A stretch of 64,000 bases of DNA from Limonium bicolor (lineage: Eukaryota; Streptophyta; Magnoliopsida; Caryophyllales; Plumbaginaceae): positions 168,140,085-168,204,084 of the forward strand of contig CM041780.1 in NCBI GenBank assembly GCA_023374045.1. The letters run 5' to 3'. Position numbers and translations under genes: made by a program. The notes under the pieces are model-generated. The model saw only the letters and a program-made list of their open reading frames with translations, was not told where the DNA came from and did no database searches. Shown here piece by piece: positions 10,724-20,921 of the stretch (its first letter is position 1; each line of letters begins with the position of its first letter).

Positions 10724-13700
10724 ATGGGGTCAAACATAGCATGTTTCAATGTTCAAGGCTCCGGAAGGGCAGAAAAATGGGCGGTAATCAAAAAGGAGAT
10801 TCGGAAAACAAAAGCGGTGATGGTGGGGATTTTGGAGACCCATCACACCAAACCTTGTAACAAGCATCACAGTCTGTGGGGAGCTGGCAACAGAACATAG
10901 TGGGTAGAGAGCTTTGCAATGGGTCAGTCAGGAGGTCTTATTGTAGCTTGGTCCCGAAGTGAGCTTGACGTTACTGTAATCAAGATTGAAACAAGAAGGA
11001 TTGCAGTGGAGATTAAATCATGCCTCAAAATTTCCAAGGTACTGTTATCTTCATCTACGCCCCTACCAATCACGCCGGTAAACGACAAATCTACCAGGAT
11101 ATTAACAATTTCAGAACTAGCCGCAACTCCCCCTCACTAATAATGGGTGATTTTAACGAAGTAAGAATATGTGATGAAAGGAAAGGAGGGAACTCAGACC
11201 AGGTTAGCCCCTCTATGCAAGAGTTTGAAGCTTGGATTAATGACATGGACATAGTGGAAATTCCGCTGACATGTTGTAAGTTTACCTGGGCAAGCAGAGG
11301 AGCTTATAGCAGGATTGACTAGGCCTTGTGTGATATTGAATGGTTGAATAAATTCCCACACGTTGGTCTGAGGGGTCGTCCATGGGGGATCTCAGACCAC
11401 AGGTTTATGTGGCTTGAGTTCCAGGAGCAGAACTGGGGCCCCAGGCCTATTTGTTGCCTCAATATGTGGCTGGAGGACCCGTCTTTCAAACCGTTCTTCC
11501 GGGAAGAGTGGTTGAAAATTCCGCAAGGGGAAGCTCATGTGAAACTAAAACAGATGAAGGAGGTGTTGAGGAAATGGAACAAGGAGCAGTTTGGGATGAT
11601 AAATGACCAGCTAGAACAGCAGACACGGGAATTAGAAAACTTGGATGCTACCATAATTAATGGTGGCGCTGATCCTAATTGTGTGCGGGAGAGGAGCAAG
11701 CTAAAAGCAAAGATGTGGTGCACGTTGAGAATGGAAGAGAGGTATTGGAGACAATTGTTGCGGGATAAAATTGTTAAAGAAGGTGACATGAACACCAGGT
11801 ATTTCCACAGGAAAGCATCGATAAACCGGAACTCAAACAAGATTAAGGCCCTCAGGGTGAATGACAGGCTTTCGTATGACCCAACCGAAATTCGTAAGGA
11901 GATTAGAGATTTCTTTATCAAATTATATAAAGAAGGAACAATTTCAGGCACCTGGCCCACTTGTGAAGGAAGGCCACGTGTACCTTTGGCAGCTCAGGCC
12001 ATGCACGTTTCCATCCCAAGTATGGCGGAGATAAAGGAAGCGGTATGGGCATGTGGACGGAATAAAGCACCAGGGTATGATGACTTTAATTTTAATATGC
12101 TGAAACAAATGTGGCATGTAATAGGAGAGGACATTTCGAAGGAAGTGAAAAACTTTTTCCAAGACAGCAAGATGCTCGAGGCCATTAATACCACGTGGAT
12201 TACGCTAGTGCCAAAACTAGCGGAAGCGCAGGATCTGAATGATTTCCGGCCCATCAGCGTTGTGGGCTGCGTTTATAAGACCATTATCAAAATCTTAGTC
12301 CAAAGATTGAGCAGAGTTGTGAATCAACTGGTGGGGGAAACCCAATCTGCTTTTATTAAGGGGAGGCATATTTTGGAGGGCCCGTTAATTGCAAATGAGG
12401 CAATCAACTGGTTGAAAGAAAGGAAAGTGAAAGGAGTAATACTAAAAATCGACTTCTGGAAGGCATATGATTGTGTAAACTGGAAGTTTGTGCTAAAAAT
12501 GTTGGAAATCTATCGGTTCCCTGGAACTTGGCGGCGATGGATAAAGGAATGCATCACCACGACCACGATAGATGTCCTTGTGAATGGGTCACCCACTCCT
12601 ACCTTTAGACCAAAAAGGGGGCTCAGGCAAGGCAACCCACTGTCCCCCCCGCTGTTCGCTTTGGTTGCTGAGGCTTTGAACTGGTTACTCGATTCAACAA
12701 TTAGAACTGGAGACCGGGCGGGAGTGGTGATTGGTGTGGAGGAAATCAGACTCTCCCACCTCCAGTTCACGGACGATATTATAATTTTCAGTCAGATGAA
12801 TGCGCAAGAGCTGAGAGTAGTTAGGTGGATAGTCACCTGGTTTGCGGACATGGCTGGGCTTGAAATAAATTGGGATAAGTGAATAGCGTTTAGAGTTAAT
12901 CTTAAGGAAGAAGATCAGGTGTGCATACAGAATATTTTTGGATGTAGGATGGGAGAGTTACCAAGTATCTATCTGGGTTTACCCCTTGGAGCTAATCCAA
13001 GGAGAATCTCGACATGGAAGCCGGTAATTGAGAAAATCGCTTCTAGACTGCAAGGGTGGAAGGCTAGTGCTCTTTCAAGGGCTGGCCGGTTGCTGTTAAT
13101 AAAGTGGTACTGAACTGCCTCCCGTTGTACTACATGAGCTTGTTCAGAATCCCGAAAGGAGTAATATCCAAGATAGATCATATGCAGCGCAAATTCCTGT
13201 GGTCAAGTGGTACAGGTAAAGGACTAGCACTTATGAAGTGGAGTAGGCTCACGAAGCCAAGAGACCTGGGGGGTTTGGGGATTTGCGACCTTGAAGTAAA
13301 AAATGCTGCACTTTTGATGAAATGGTGGTGGCTGTACCATAAACCTGGCAGATGTATGTGGAAGAAAGTGGTATCTTCTGTTTTTGGCATTGACATTAGA
13401 CTCCCCCTGTATGATCAGAGCTGGGAAAATACTTGAGGGAAGGGGGTCTGGAAATCGATTGTGTGTTTGAGCCCTGGAAGAACGAGCTCCATGAGGTATT
13501 AGTGAATAACCTCAGGTGGATTGTGAAGAATGGAGAAAGAGTTTGATTCTGGCATGACCCCTGGGTGGATGTTCTTACTCTCAAGCTGAAATTTCCCCGG
13601 CTTTATATGCTTAGTGAAAGTAAAACTGCCACAGTCCGAGAGATGGGTATTTGGGTTGGGAATGAATGGCATTGGAGCCTCAGCTGGTGCAGGAGCCTGT

Positions 13701-14385
13701 TTGTGTATGAAGCTGAAGCGGTGGACAACTTGACTGGCCTCCTTAACTTTGTCAGATTGAGCAGGTCAGGAGAGGATAGCTTGTCCTGGATAGCAGGGAA
13801 GGAGGGCATGTATTATGCAAAGGAATTCTATGCAGAAACTATGCGCACCAGATGTCCAAACCCGACATCCTGGCATAGGTTTTTTGGTCTCACACTGCTC
13901 CTCCAAGAATAGAACTGTTTGTGTGGTTCCTACTGCAAAATAGATTAGCAACAAAGGATAGACTTTTTGGCCTAAATCTTGCAACGCTAGCTGATCTGCT
14001 ATGCCCTCTTTGCAAACGAGCAACAAAATCCGTCGACCACCTGTTCTTTAGGTGTACTGCTTCCAGGAAATTGTGGCATAATTTACTGGCTTGGTGGGGA
14101 GTAGAGGGATCTGTTGATTTTGAAGCAGAGTCGAGCCTCATGTCATGGTGTAACCTTCTTCCACAGCAGCAATACAGGAAGGCCTGGAGAGCAACTTTCA
14201 GTTTTGCAGTATACAATATCTGGTTCTCCAGGAATCGTGTGGTTTTTGATGCGGAAGAGGTAAATTGGGTGAAGGCAGCAATGTCTACTAAAATACAGGT
14301 ACTGGAATGGATAAAAATTGACCGCCCACTGCAAGGGTCGCTTGGTTTCCTAGCTACCATCTCAAATTTGAAAGAAGTCTTGTGA
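10724..14385 (+). pseudogene. LINE ORF2: endonuclease and reverse transcriptase, decayed
   Basis: The ORF starts at an ATG in MGSNIACFNVQGSGRAEKW. The APE-type endonuclease domain follows: GILETHH, YAPTN, GDFNEV, FTWASRGAYSRID, SDHRF. The long open part (11326-12882) holds the reverse transcriptase: NKAPGYDDF, LVPKLAEAQDLNDFRPIS, ETQSAFIKGRHI, LKIDFWKAYDCVNW, LRQGNPLSPPLFA and the active site FTDDI, where the usual FADD has Thr for Ala. After a stop at 12880 come the thumb-like part and the C-terminal zinc-binding region (LCPLCKRATKSVDHLFFRC). Stops at 10891 and 11323 and several frameshifts make it inactive. It is a different family from the minus-strand LINE just upstream. No RNase H domain was found. 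Confidence 0.88.
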
Positions 14386-14585
14386 ACAGCAGTGCGTGAG
14401 GATATAGAGTTTGCTGCTATGAGTACAGGTTTATCGAGATTGGTAGTCCTGTGTTTTGTATATGTTTGTCTGCTGTTTTCTGTTGCTGTTTTTCCACTTC
14501 ATTCCTTGGCCAGGGTGTCCTGCGCTGTTTTGAAACCTTGTAAAGGTTTACCTTTTGCTACGTGAGTAGCCCCCGATAAAAAAAA
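14386..14585 (+). mobile_element. 3' UTR and A tail of the plus-strand LINE
   Basis: The element body runs from about 9.79 kb to here. The 3' UTR ends GTGAGTAGCCCCCGAT followed by eight A (14578-14585), the usual end of a plant LINE. A matching 5' target duplication was not found, in line with 5' truncation. Confidence 0.75.
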
Positions 14586-16160
14586 TATAATGAATTTTTC
14601 TCATAGTTAATAATAGTGATGATATTGTTTTGGTAAATTCATCTTGATCCTTCCTCATGTTGAATTAAGAGATTCAAAGAATTAAAGATCAAAATATGAT
14701 ATAAACAAAAGGGTGAGCATCAGGCTGGGAGAACTAAACATTTGAGCCGTTGAGTCCCAAAACCAAACAAGATATTGGTTATGTAGAAGTAAGATCTGAG
14801 ACAGTTACGTTATTCTTGGGCAACTTCGTAATTGAGATATATTTTTTTAGAAATTAAAAGTTCCTTAAGTAAATATTAATACTAAAAATGTAATATATAT
14901 ACTATGCTCTTGAAAATCAGCCATTAGAACCAGAGGCATAGACAAGGGGACAACGGACGGGTGTTCGGCCCCCTCAACTCCTCGAGTATATGTTTGAATC
15001 AGTGTTAGTTTTTTTTGCTATATAGTTTATTTATGTTATTAAATATTTATTCGGCCCCCAATTCCCTCTGGTGCATGCTTAATTCAGTTTTAGTTTTTTT
15101 TTGTTATGTAGTTTATTTATGTTATTAGATATTTTGGAGCTCCAACTCTCTTAGGTACATGCTTAAATCAGTTTTAGTTTTTTTGTTAAATAGTTTATTT
15201 ATGTTATTAGATATTTGCTCGCCCCAAAATATTTTTTAAAATCTCTACTAAATTCTATTTATTATCAAATTTTATTTCTATTAATATGTAATATTTGTTC
15301 TAGAATTATATTGTAAAAATTATTTTTAATAATAGATAAGAAAACTCTTAATATTTTTATTTTAACAACATAGTATAAAGTAAAATTGATTATTAAGTCA
15401 GTCTTAGTAATCATGTACCCATACTATCCATAATAAAAGTATTTTTAGTTTTTTATTATAGAATTTGTAAATTGAAATAATATTAGAATTACTCAAAATA
15501 ATTTTTAGAAGAAAATTTTAGAAAAAACTACAAGTTTATAATTATTGTTATTATTAACATTAACTTATAATTTTGTATACCCATTTTTTAAAACGATAAA
15601 TGAAAAACTAAAAAAACTTACTTATTTATTGAAATTTTAATATAATTTTTATGTTAAACTATATATCAAGATCATTTAAATATAATATAAATATTAAAAT
15701 TTTATATCAATTAAAAAATATTAATTATTATTATTAAAAATTTCTCATCCCCTAGAAAAAGTTTCTGACTCTACCTAATTAGAACAGTATAATACTAGTT
15801 CATATAGTCGAGCAATAAACGGTGGAGAAGACCCAAACCTTACCACCGAAGAGTGAAACAAATCTAACACTCCAAGTAAAACTTGACGTGATAAAAAAGA
15901 TGGTAAAATCAGCTCCATATAAGCCTGCAGTTTCGTGAATAGCGATTAATACAATATAAATATAACACCTATAGTAAGGCAGTGTTCATAATTATAGGGA
16001 TTAATACCCATTGTGCAAAAATCATGCGGAGCTCTATTTACAATATGAATATAACACCTAAAGTATAGTAAGCGTCACTCAAGTCCCCGGTCTTTACTTT
16101 TCAAAAAAAAAAAAAGTCCCCGGTCTAGTAGCGGCTAGCGCTGATGTGTTTTTTTTTTTT
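14586..16160. other. AT-rich decayed repeat region
   Basis: No gene is supported. The stretch from about 14.93 to 15.78 kb starts with GAGGCATAGACAAGGGGACA and ends with CCCCTAGAAAAAGTTTCTGA; it may be an old nonautonomous transposon, but no clean inverted ends or target duplication are visible. Near 16.08-16.13 kb AAGTCCCCGGTCT occurs twice around an A-rich run. Confidence 0.35.
14964..15225. repeat. Three tandem copies of an ~84-bp unit
   Basis: Units start near 14964, 15050 and 15134, with a partial fourth at 15215. Each has a C-rich head (TTCGGCCCCC in the first two), a middle of the type GTGCATGCTTAATTCAG, and a T-rich tail ending AGTTTATTTATGTTATT. Copies diverge by scattered substitutions. 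Confidence 0.8.
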
Positions 16161-16651
16161 GAGTAAATTACTCGGAACCCCCCTTGAGGATTGGGCATAA
16201 TACAGTTAACCCACTTGTGTTTATCATAATTATTGGTAACCACCTTAAGGTTATGGTATCTCTGACTATGAGCCCCTGAACTATAACTTTGTTATCAAAA
16301 CGTTAACTACATGCTGACCCATAAACTTTATTACGTTATTAATGATATGTTAGACAACAAAACTGCTTAATCAATATCATCTAACTCTTTTTCATCCCAA
16401 TTCAGATGCATTTTTGAGGTAGGGTTGACGTTTTTCGAACAATAAGAATGCTGATTAAACAGTGTTTTTTGTCCAACATGTCATTAATAATGTGATTAAA
16501 CTGATGAGTCAGTATGTAGTTAACGTTTTGATAATGTAGTTATAGTTCAGGGCTCATAGTGACCTTAAGGTGGTTACCAATAATTATGATAAACACAAGG
16601 GGGTTAACTGTATTATGCCCAATCCTCAAGGTGGTTCCGAGTAATTTACTC
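16161..16651. mobile_element. Long-TIR element, MULE-like (491 bp)
   Basis: The left end GAGTAAATTACTCGGAACC matches the inverted right end GGTTCCGAGTAATTTACTC. The inverted similarity extends roughly 190 bp inward on each side (for example GGTTAACTGTATTATGCCCA against TGGGCATAATACAGTTAACC), leaving a central spacer. Long terminal inverted repeats and no coding capacity fit a nonautonomous Mutator-like or foldback element. The flanks are T runs, so a 9-bp target duplication cannot be scored. Confidence 0.85.
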
Positions 16652-16754
16652 TTTGTTTTTTTGTCAGTGCGGTCTGTTCCAGGACCAGGAATATTCCCGT
16701 TATGTTTTCCTGTGCCCACCGTAATATTCTCCAAATTCGTACATATATCAACAC

Positions 16755-16827
16755 GGGGGTGTAGCTCATATGGTAGAGCGCTCGCTTCGCATGCGAGAGG
16801 CACGGGGTTCGATTCCCCGCACCTCCA
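16755..16827 (+). tRNA. tRNA-Ala (anticodon CGC)
   Basis: A 73-nt cloverleaf without intron. The acceptor stem GGGGGTG pairs with CACCTCC (one G-T pair). The D arm is GCTC..GAGC. The anticodon stem CTCGC/GCGAG encloses the loop TTCGCAT, so the anticodon is CGC at 16788-16790, reading alanine codon GCG. The T arm is CGGGG-TTCGATT-CCCCG. The internal A and B boxes (TAGCTCATATGG, GGTTCGATTCC) are intact. It looks functional. Confidence 0.96.
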
Positions 16828-16837
16828 TTCCGGTTAG

Positions 16838-16844
16838 TTTTTTT
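16838..16844 (+). terminator. Pol III terminator of tRNA-Ala
   Basis: A run of seven T lies 11 nt after the mature 3' end of the tRNA, the usual RNA polymerase III stop signal. Confidence 0.8.
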
Positions 16845-18301
16845 ATATTTTCAGTTACGAATTCTTGTTCTTCTATCCCGTATCGCACGGCAAGTTAATA
16901 TGGGCCTTCGCAGTCTGTGAATTCTTCTAAGGCCCACCATTTAAGTCCAACAAGTCACTGGCACAAAATTATCTATAAGCTCCTCTCATCCCGGACATTT
17001 CATCGTGATTTCCATCCAGGCCTGCCTCTGCTTTTCCGTTTCAATTTCTTCTTAGCAATAGGTTAACATAATTTTGTTTCCCACCTGCTTAATCCATCTG
17101 AAGACAAACAGAGATCAGTAACCTTGATCAACTTCCATAAGCTTCTTTTCAAACACGTATAATCAACAATGACGCAAGTGTCTCCCCGAACTCCAAATAC
17201 TCTGACCAAAACTCGAGATGAATGAAACAAAAAAAGGGATTTTTTTAGACGGATTTTAATTGGTGTCATTTTGGTTGGAGGGTTTATAAGAGAAATAGTT
17301 ATCATACGTTAAATTTATTGGAAAAGATAGGAATATAGGTTTATATCGATAAGAGCTTTTTATGTGAGATTTGTTGTTACAATCTCACATTGTTTATATC
17401 GTATTTTAGTTTTGTTATGATTTTTTTTTTGCATACGTAGTTTTGTTATGATTTTTTTACATACCTAATTATATATATATATATATATATACTCCCTTGT
17501 TAATGCTATTTTTTTCCTCATTTATCATCTTCCACTTTTATGAATTATACTTGATCCTAAGTGGGTGTAACCCTATTCACCAAGATATTTTTTGTTTTAA
17601 ATTAATGATAGTTCTTTGGTCTATAAAACGAGAAGCTAGCAAGCAAAGTTTGGCACCAGTTTCATTGCGCTGAGTGCTGACCTATCTATAAATCTTCAAA
17701 ATTAAGAGGAAAGATACGTAGTGTCTCTTGCCCTTTTCAAAATGGCTTCACTAGCTAATTAATCCATTCATCATCCTTATCACAATTATAAGCAGCTTTG
17801 TTTTCCATGTACATGGCCAACACCTAAGTATTCAAAGGTCCGGTTGCGTTCTTTAACCCAACAAAGAGGGCCACAAGTCGAATTGTCTTGATTGATTGTA
17901 TATAACCAAAGAGGGTATATCTGTGAGTAACCCCATTTGGTCACTAGCAAACCGCCACGAGTGGTAATAAAGAAGTTTGTAAACAAGGAGATCGCTATAA
18001 TTTACGGTGCCCTTGTTGGAAAAAGTAATTTCCTACAAATTTAAATCAAACAGCCTAACTCCACAATTTTCATCTCCAAAATAAACATCAAAACGCAACA
18101 GCTATATAATTCAATCGTCAATTCTAAAATTAAAGGTAACTTCAACATGGAAATGGAGAAGGAGACAAAAATGCACGTGATGAGTTTATGGCTCCAAGAG
18201 GCGGCATCATAAACATATTGTGCGGATGACCTAAATTCACGAGCACGGAAGGGATGATTAGAGAAACGTCCTAGTGGTGAGACTTGCACTAATAAATACT
18301 A
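16845..18301. other. Gene-free stretch between the tRNA and a MITE
   Basis: I see no protein-coding gene. The region is of mixed composition, with an AT dinucleotide microsatellite at about 17468-17490. Short open frames on both strands lack any recognisable domain. Confidence 0.4.
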
Positions 18302-18531
18302 CTCCCTCCGTTCATTAATATCTGTCGTTTTAGGATGTGATTCTTGTTCAAAAATATCTGTCATTCTAGCTTTTTGACACACTTCTTTCCACTTTTACCC
18401 CTACTATTCAATATAAAAGTAATTATTATCTAAATGGAAAAGTAAAAAGTAGGGGCACATGCGTCATTATCCTACTTTTCTTAATAAGTATGCAAATTTC
18501 TAAAATGACAGTTATTATTGAACGGAGGGAG
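18302..18531. mobile_element. Stowaway-type MITE (230 bp), second copy
   Basis: It begins CTCCCTCCGTTCATTAATAT and ends GAACGGAGGGAG, flanked by TA on each side (18300-18301, 18532-18533). Compared with the copy at 3540-3764 it is the reverse complement, with substitutions and small indels; shared inner motifs include TTTTGACACACTTCTTTCCA. Confidence 0.9.
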
Positions 18532-18533
18532 TA

Positions 18534-19138
18534 CTACTTATTGTCGGAGATTGCACGCACGTGCGACTACCGCGATGATCGAGCAACGCAATTAATTCTA
18601 GTCAAAAGTGAGATCCGGTGCACGTGCATGCTCTTGCTCCCTGTCTCTTAATTGGTCAAACCTTCTAATGATCAGTCACTGAGATTTTGTCGGGGGCGGG
18701 TGTGTGTCTAATTATGTCTACAACTGCTTGCTTGTCATTAATTGTTTAAACATCATTCGATTTTCCATTTTGTCTTATTAGCATAGCATGGCTTGAGTAT
18801 GAACTTTATAGCTTTGATTATAGTAATTGATTTCATTCAAAATTTTAATTCTTTTTACCTTTTAAGAAAGATTTTCAAAAATTAGTGTAGCTTTACATAC
18901 AAAATAGGAATAATATTTGTTTTTTTAAAACAGAAAATAGTATAATGAGATGTATGATTAAAATATAGAAAAATAAAATTAAGAGAGATAAAATATCTAA
19001 AATAAATTATAATTTGATATAATTTTTGAAGCTAAAACGAAATAAAGGAAAGTTGCCATTCTTATGAAAGTCCGGCAGGGGGATGGTGGGTGTAGTTTCT
19101 TTTGTTTTAAAATAAAATAAAATAACTGATGCATTATA
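18534..19138. other. AT-rich stretch, no gene seen
   Basis: No open frame or repeat here is supported. The composition is AT-rich apart from a CACGTGCATGC-type segment near 18.62 kb. Confidence 0.4.
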
Positions 19139-19624
19139 TTAAGTAGCACATATGTTCAGTACAAATTCCGGACTCCATGAATATCGTTGTTGTACACAAT
19201 ATGCATGGTTAGCTAAACAGTGCGCTGACATATTACTCGCTTTAGGAACATAAAACCATTTAACCGCACAAAAACGAGTAAGATACGTACAGAGTTTGTG
19301 TAGAATGTTCAATGTGGATTGGTGCAGCGACGACACACCACCGCAACTTAATTAATTTGCAATTGACTTGCAATCTGTAGTCACTCGTAGTTGGTGGTGG
19401 TTTATCACTAAGGCTGCTTGAATACCCGCTTCAATCGCCAAAGCTTCTGCGTTAGTAGGCTTGAAAGTACCTGTTTCTCCATGGATCCCAACCCAAATTA
19501 AATTGTGGTTGGTACGCGCAATATAGGCATAACGCAAACGAACCTGATTGTCCACACTAGCATCAGCTGAGATTTCCAACCAGTCTGGGTGTTGTGCACG
19601 GTGGGCTTGTAGGGACTATGTTGA
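19139..19624 (-). pseudogene. RNase H-like (RVT_3) domain remnant
   Basis: A single minus-strand frame encodes WLEISADASVDNQ, HGETGTFKPTNAEALAIEAG, RVTTDCKSIAN, then one in-frame TAA (19352-19354), then VKWFYVPKASNMSAHCLANH. These match the conserved D..E..D and H/N-A-D/C blocks of the plant RNase H-like domain found at the 3' end of many LINEs and in stand-alone host proteins. Upstream the frame continues through QAHRAQHPDW to a stop near 19.62 kb. The final catalytic Asp position reads Cys, and the premature stop makes it a remnant, probably the 3' end of a decayed LINE. Confidence 0.7.
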
Positions 19625-19979
19625 TGAAGCTCCAACAGAAGTTGAGGGGTGGAGCGTAGTTTCGATTGGGTAGTTCATGACAGAATCCTTGAAGAAGTAT
19701 GGTAATTACAAAAAACAGGTCCTCAACCTAGGAAAAGGAAAACTATTAAATCGAGGTGAGAAAGAGATTGTTGAGCTAGTGGACCATCCATAGACATCCG
19801 AAAGCGCTAGCCCATATACAAATGTAGAGCTAAACGAATGACTGGATACGTGGTTGTTGGGGATAGAGTGGTGCTCGTGCAACCATGATTTCTCTTTAGA
19901 CTTTTGTGGCTATGTTGCTCGTTTGGATGCACTCCTCTTGCTTTGGAGATGAATGTTTTTGTGCTCCAAGTATCTATAC

Positions 19980-20125
19980 CCCAACATCAAGGATCGAACC
20001 CGACCATAGACCCCATACCAATGGTATAATTAATTCAGGCTAGTGCGCTTAAAATGTGCACACATCAGGAATCGATCTTGCGACGTGTGGGCAGGATAGC
20101 TATTACCTTAACCATTGGGCCATGA
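19980..20125 (-). mobile_element. Possible tRNA-derived SINE remnant
   Basis: On the minus strand the segment starts TGGCCCAATGGTTAAGG, resembling a Pol III A box, followed 35 nt later by GATCGATTCC, resembling a B box, and a second GGGTTCGATCC about 90 nt on. This spacing is tRNA-like. No A tail or target duplication is visible, so it may instead be a decayed tRNA-like fragment within another repeat. Confidence 0.35.
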
Positions 20126-20384
20126 TAGTTATTCACAACATATATGCATACTACATGTATACATTGAATGTTTGGTATTCTAAGTATAAATCAAAATTAT
20201 GGTCGAGATATGATCGAACCTTGGATATGTAAAAATTAATAAAATAGAAGTTGATATTTTAATTTACATAATATTACAACATTAATTTTGTACGGTCAAA
20301 ATAATAAAAATAAAAGTGTATTTTGGCTAAAATTGTATAAAATTTAAAACTAAACATATATATACACACTAGTAGAAAAAGACC

Positions 20385-20655
20385 CTACCGCAGCGGTTGT
20401 TTGGTACCTATGGCAGCGGTTGAAAACCGCTGCGATGGGTGCCGCTGCGGTAGGTGAAACCTAGCCGCGGTTGTAGAACCGCTGCGGTAGGTAGTCTAAC
20501 GCAGCGGTTCTTTAAGAACCGCTGCGTAGACCTTTTTTTTTAAAAAAAAAACACCTATCGCAGCGGTTCTTAATAAGAACCGCTGCGATAGACCTTTTTT
20601 TTAAAAAAAAAACACCTATCGCAGCGGTTCTTATAAGAACCGCTGCAATAGGTTT
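20385..20655. repeat. Left subterminal palindrome array of the CACTA element
   Basis: CGCAGCGGTT and its inverse AACCGCTGCG alternate, forming several near-perfect hairpins of the kind CGCAGCGGTTCTT..AAGAACCGCTGCG. Two units are separated by T8A9 runs that are themselves palindromic. In En/Spm such motifs are binding sites for the element's TNPA protein. Confidence 0.9.
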
Positions 20656-20921
20656 TTTTTTTTCCATTCCACCCTACAATTCTACCACACACACCCAAAA
20701 TCAATCAAACCTGTTAAGATATAGCAATTAACAATGCCACCACAGTGGGGCATTAGATCAACCATTTCACCCATTTAAATAGCCACCAAACCTATCTACG
20801 GGCAATAATCCACTTACATTTACAAATTTGAGCAAATTAATCAAACATCAACAAAATCTTTACAGAAACGACAATTGTTTCATGAGAATTTCAAAATCAT
20901 CCTACTCAATCCTACCAAACC

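Noticed and set aside
20385..20655. CRISPR-like regular repeats
   Set aside because: Repeats are palindromes within a CACTA element, spacers are irregular and homopolymeric, and the genome is a plant.
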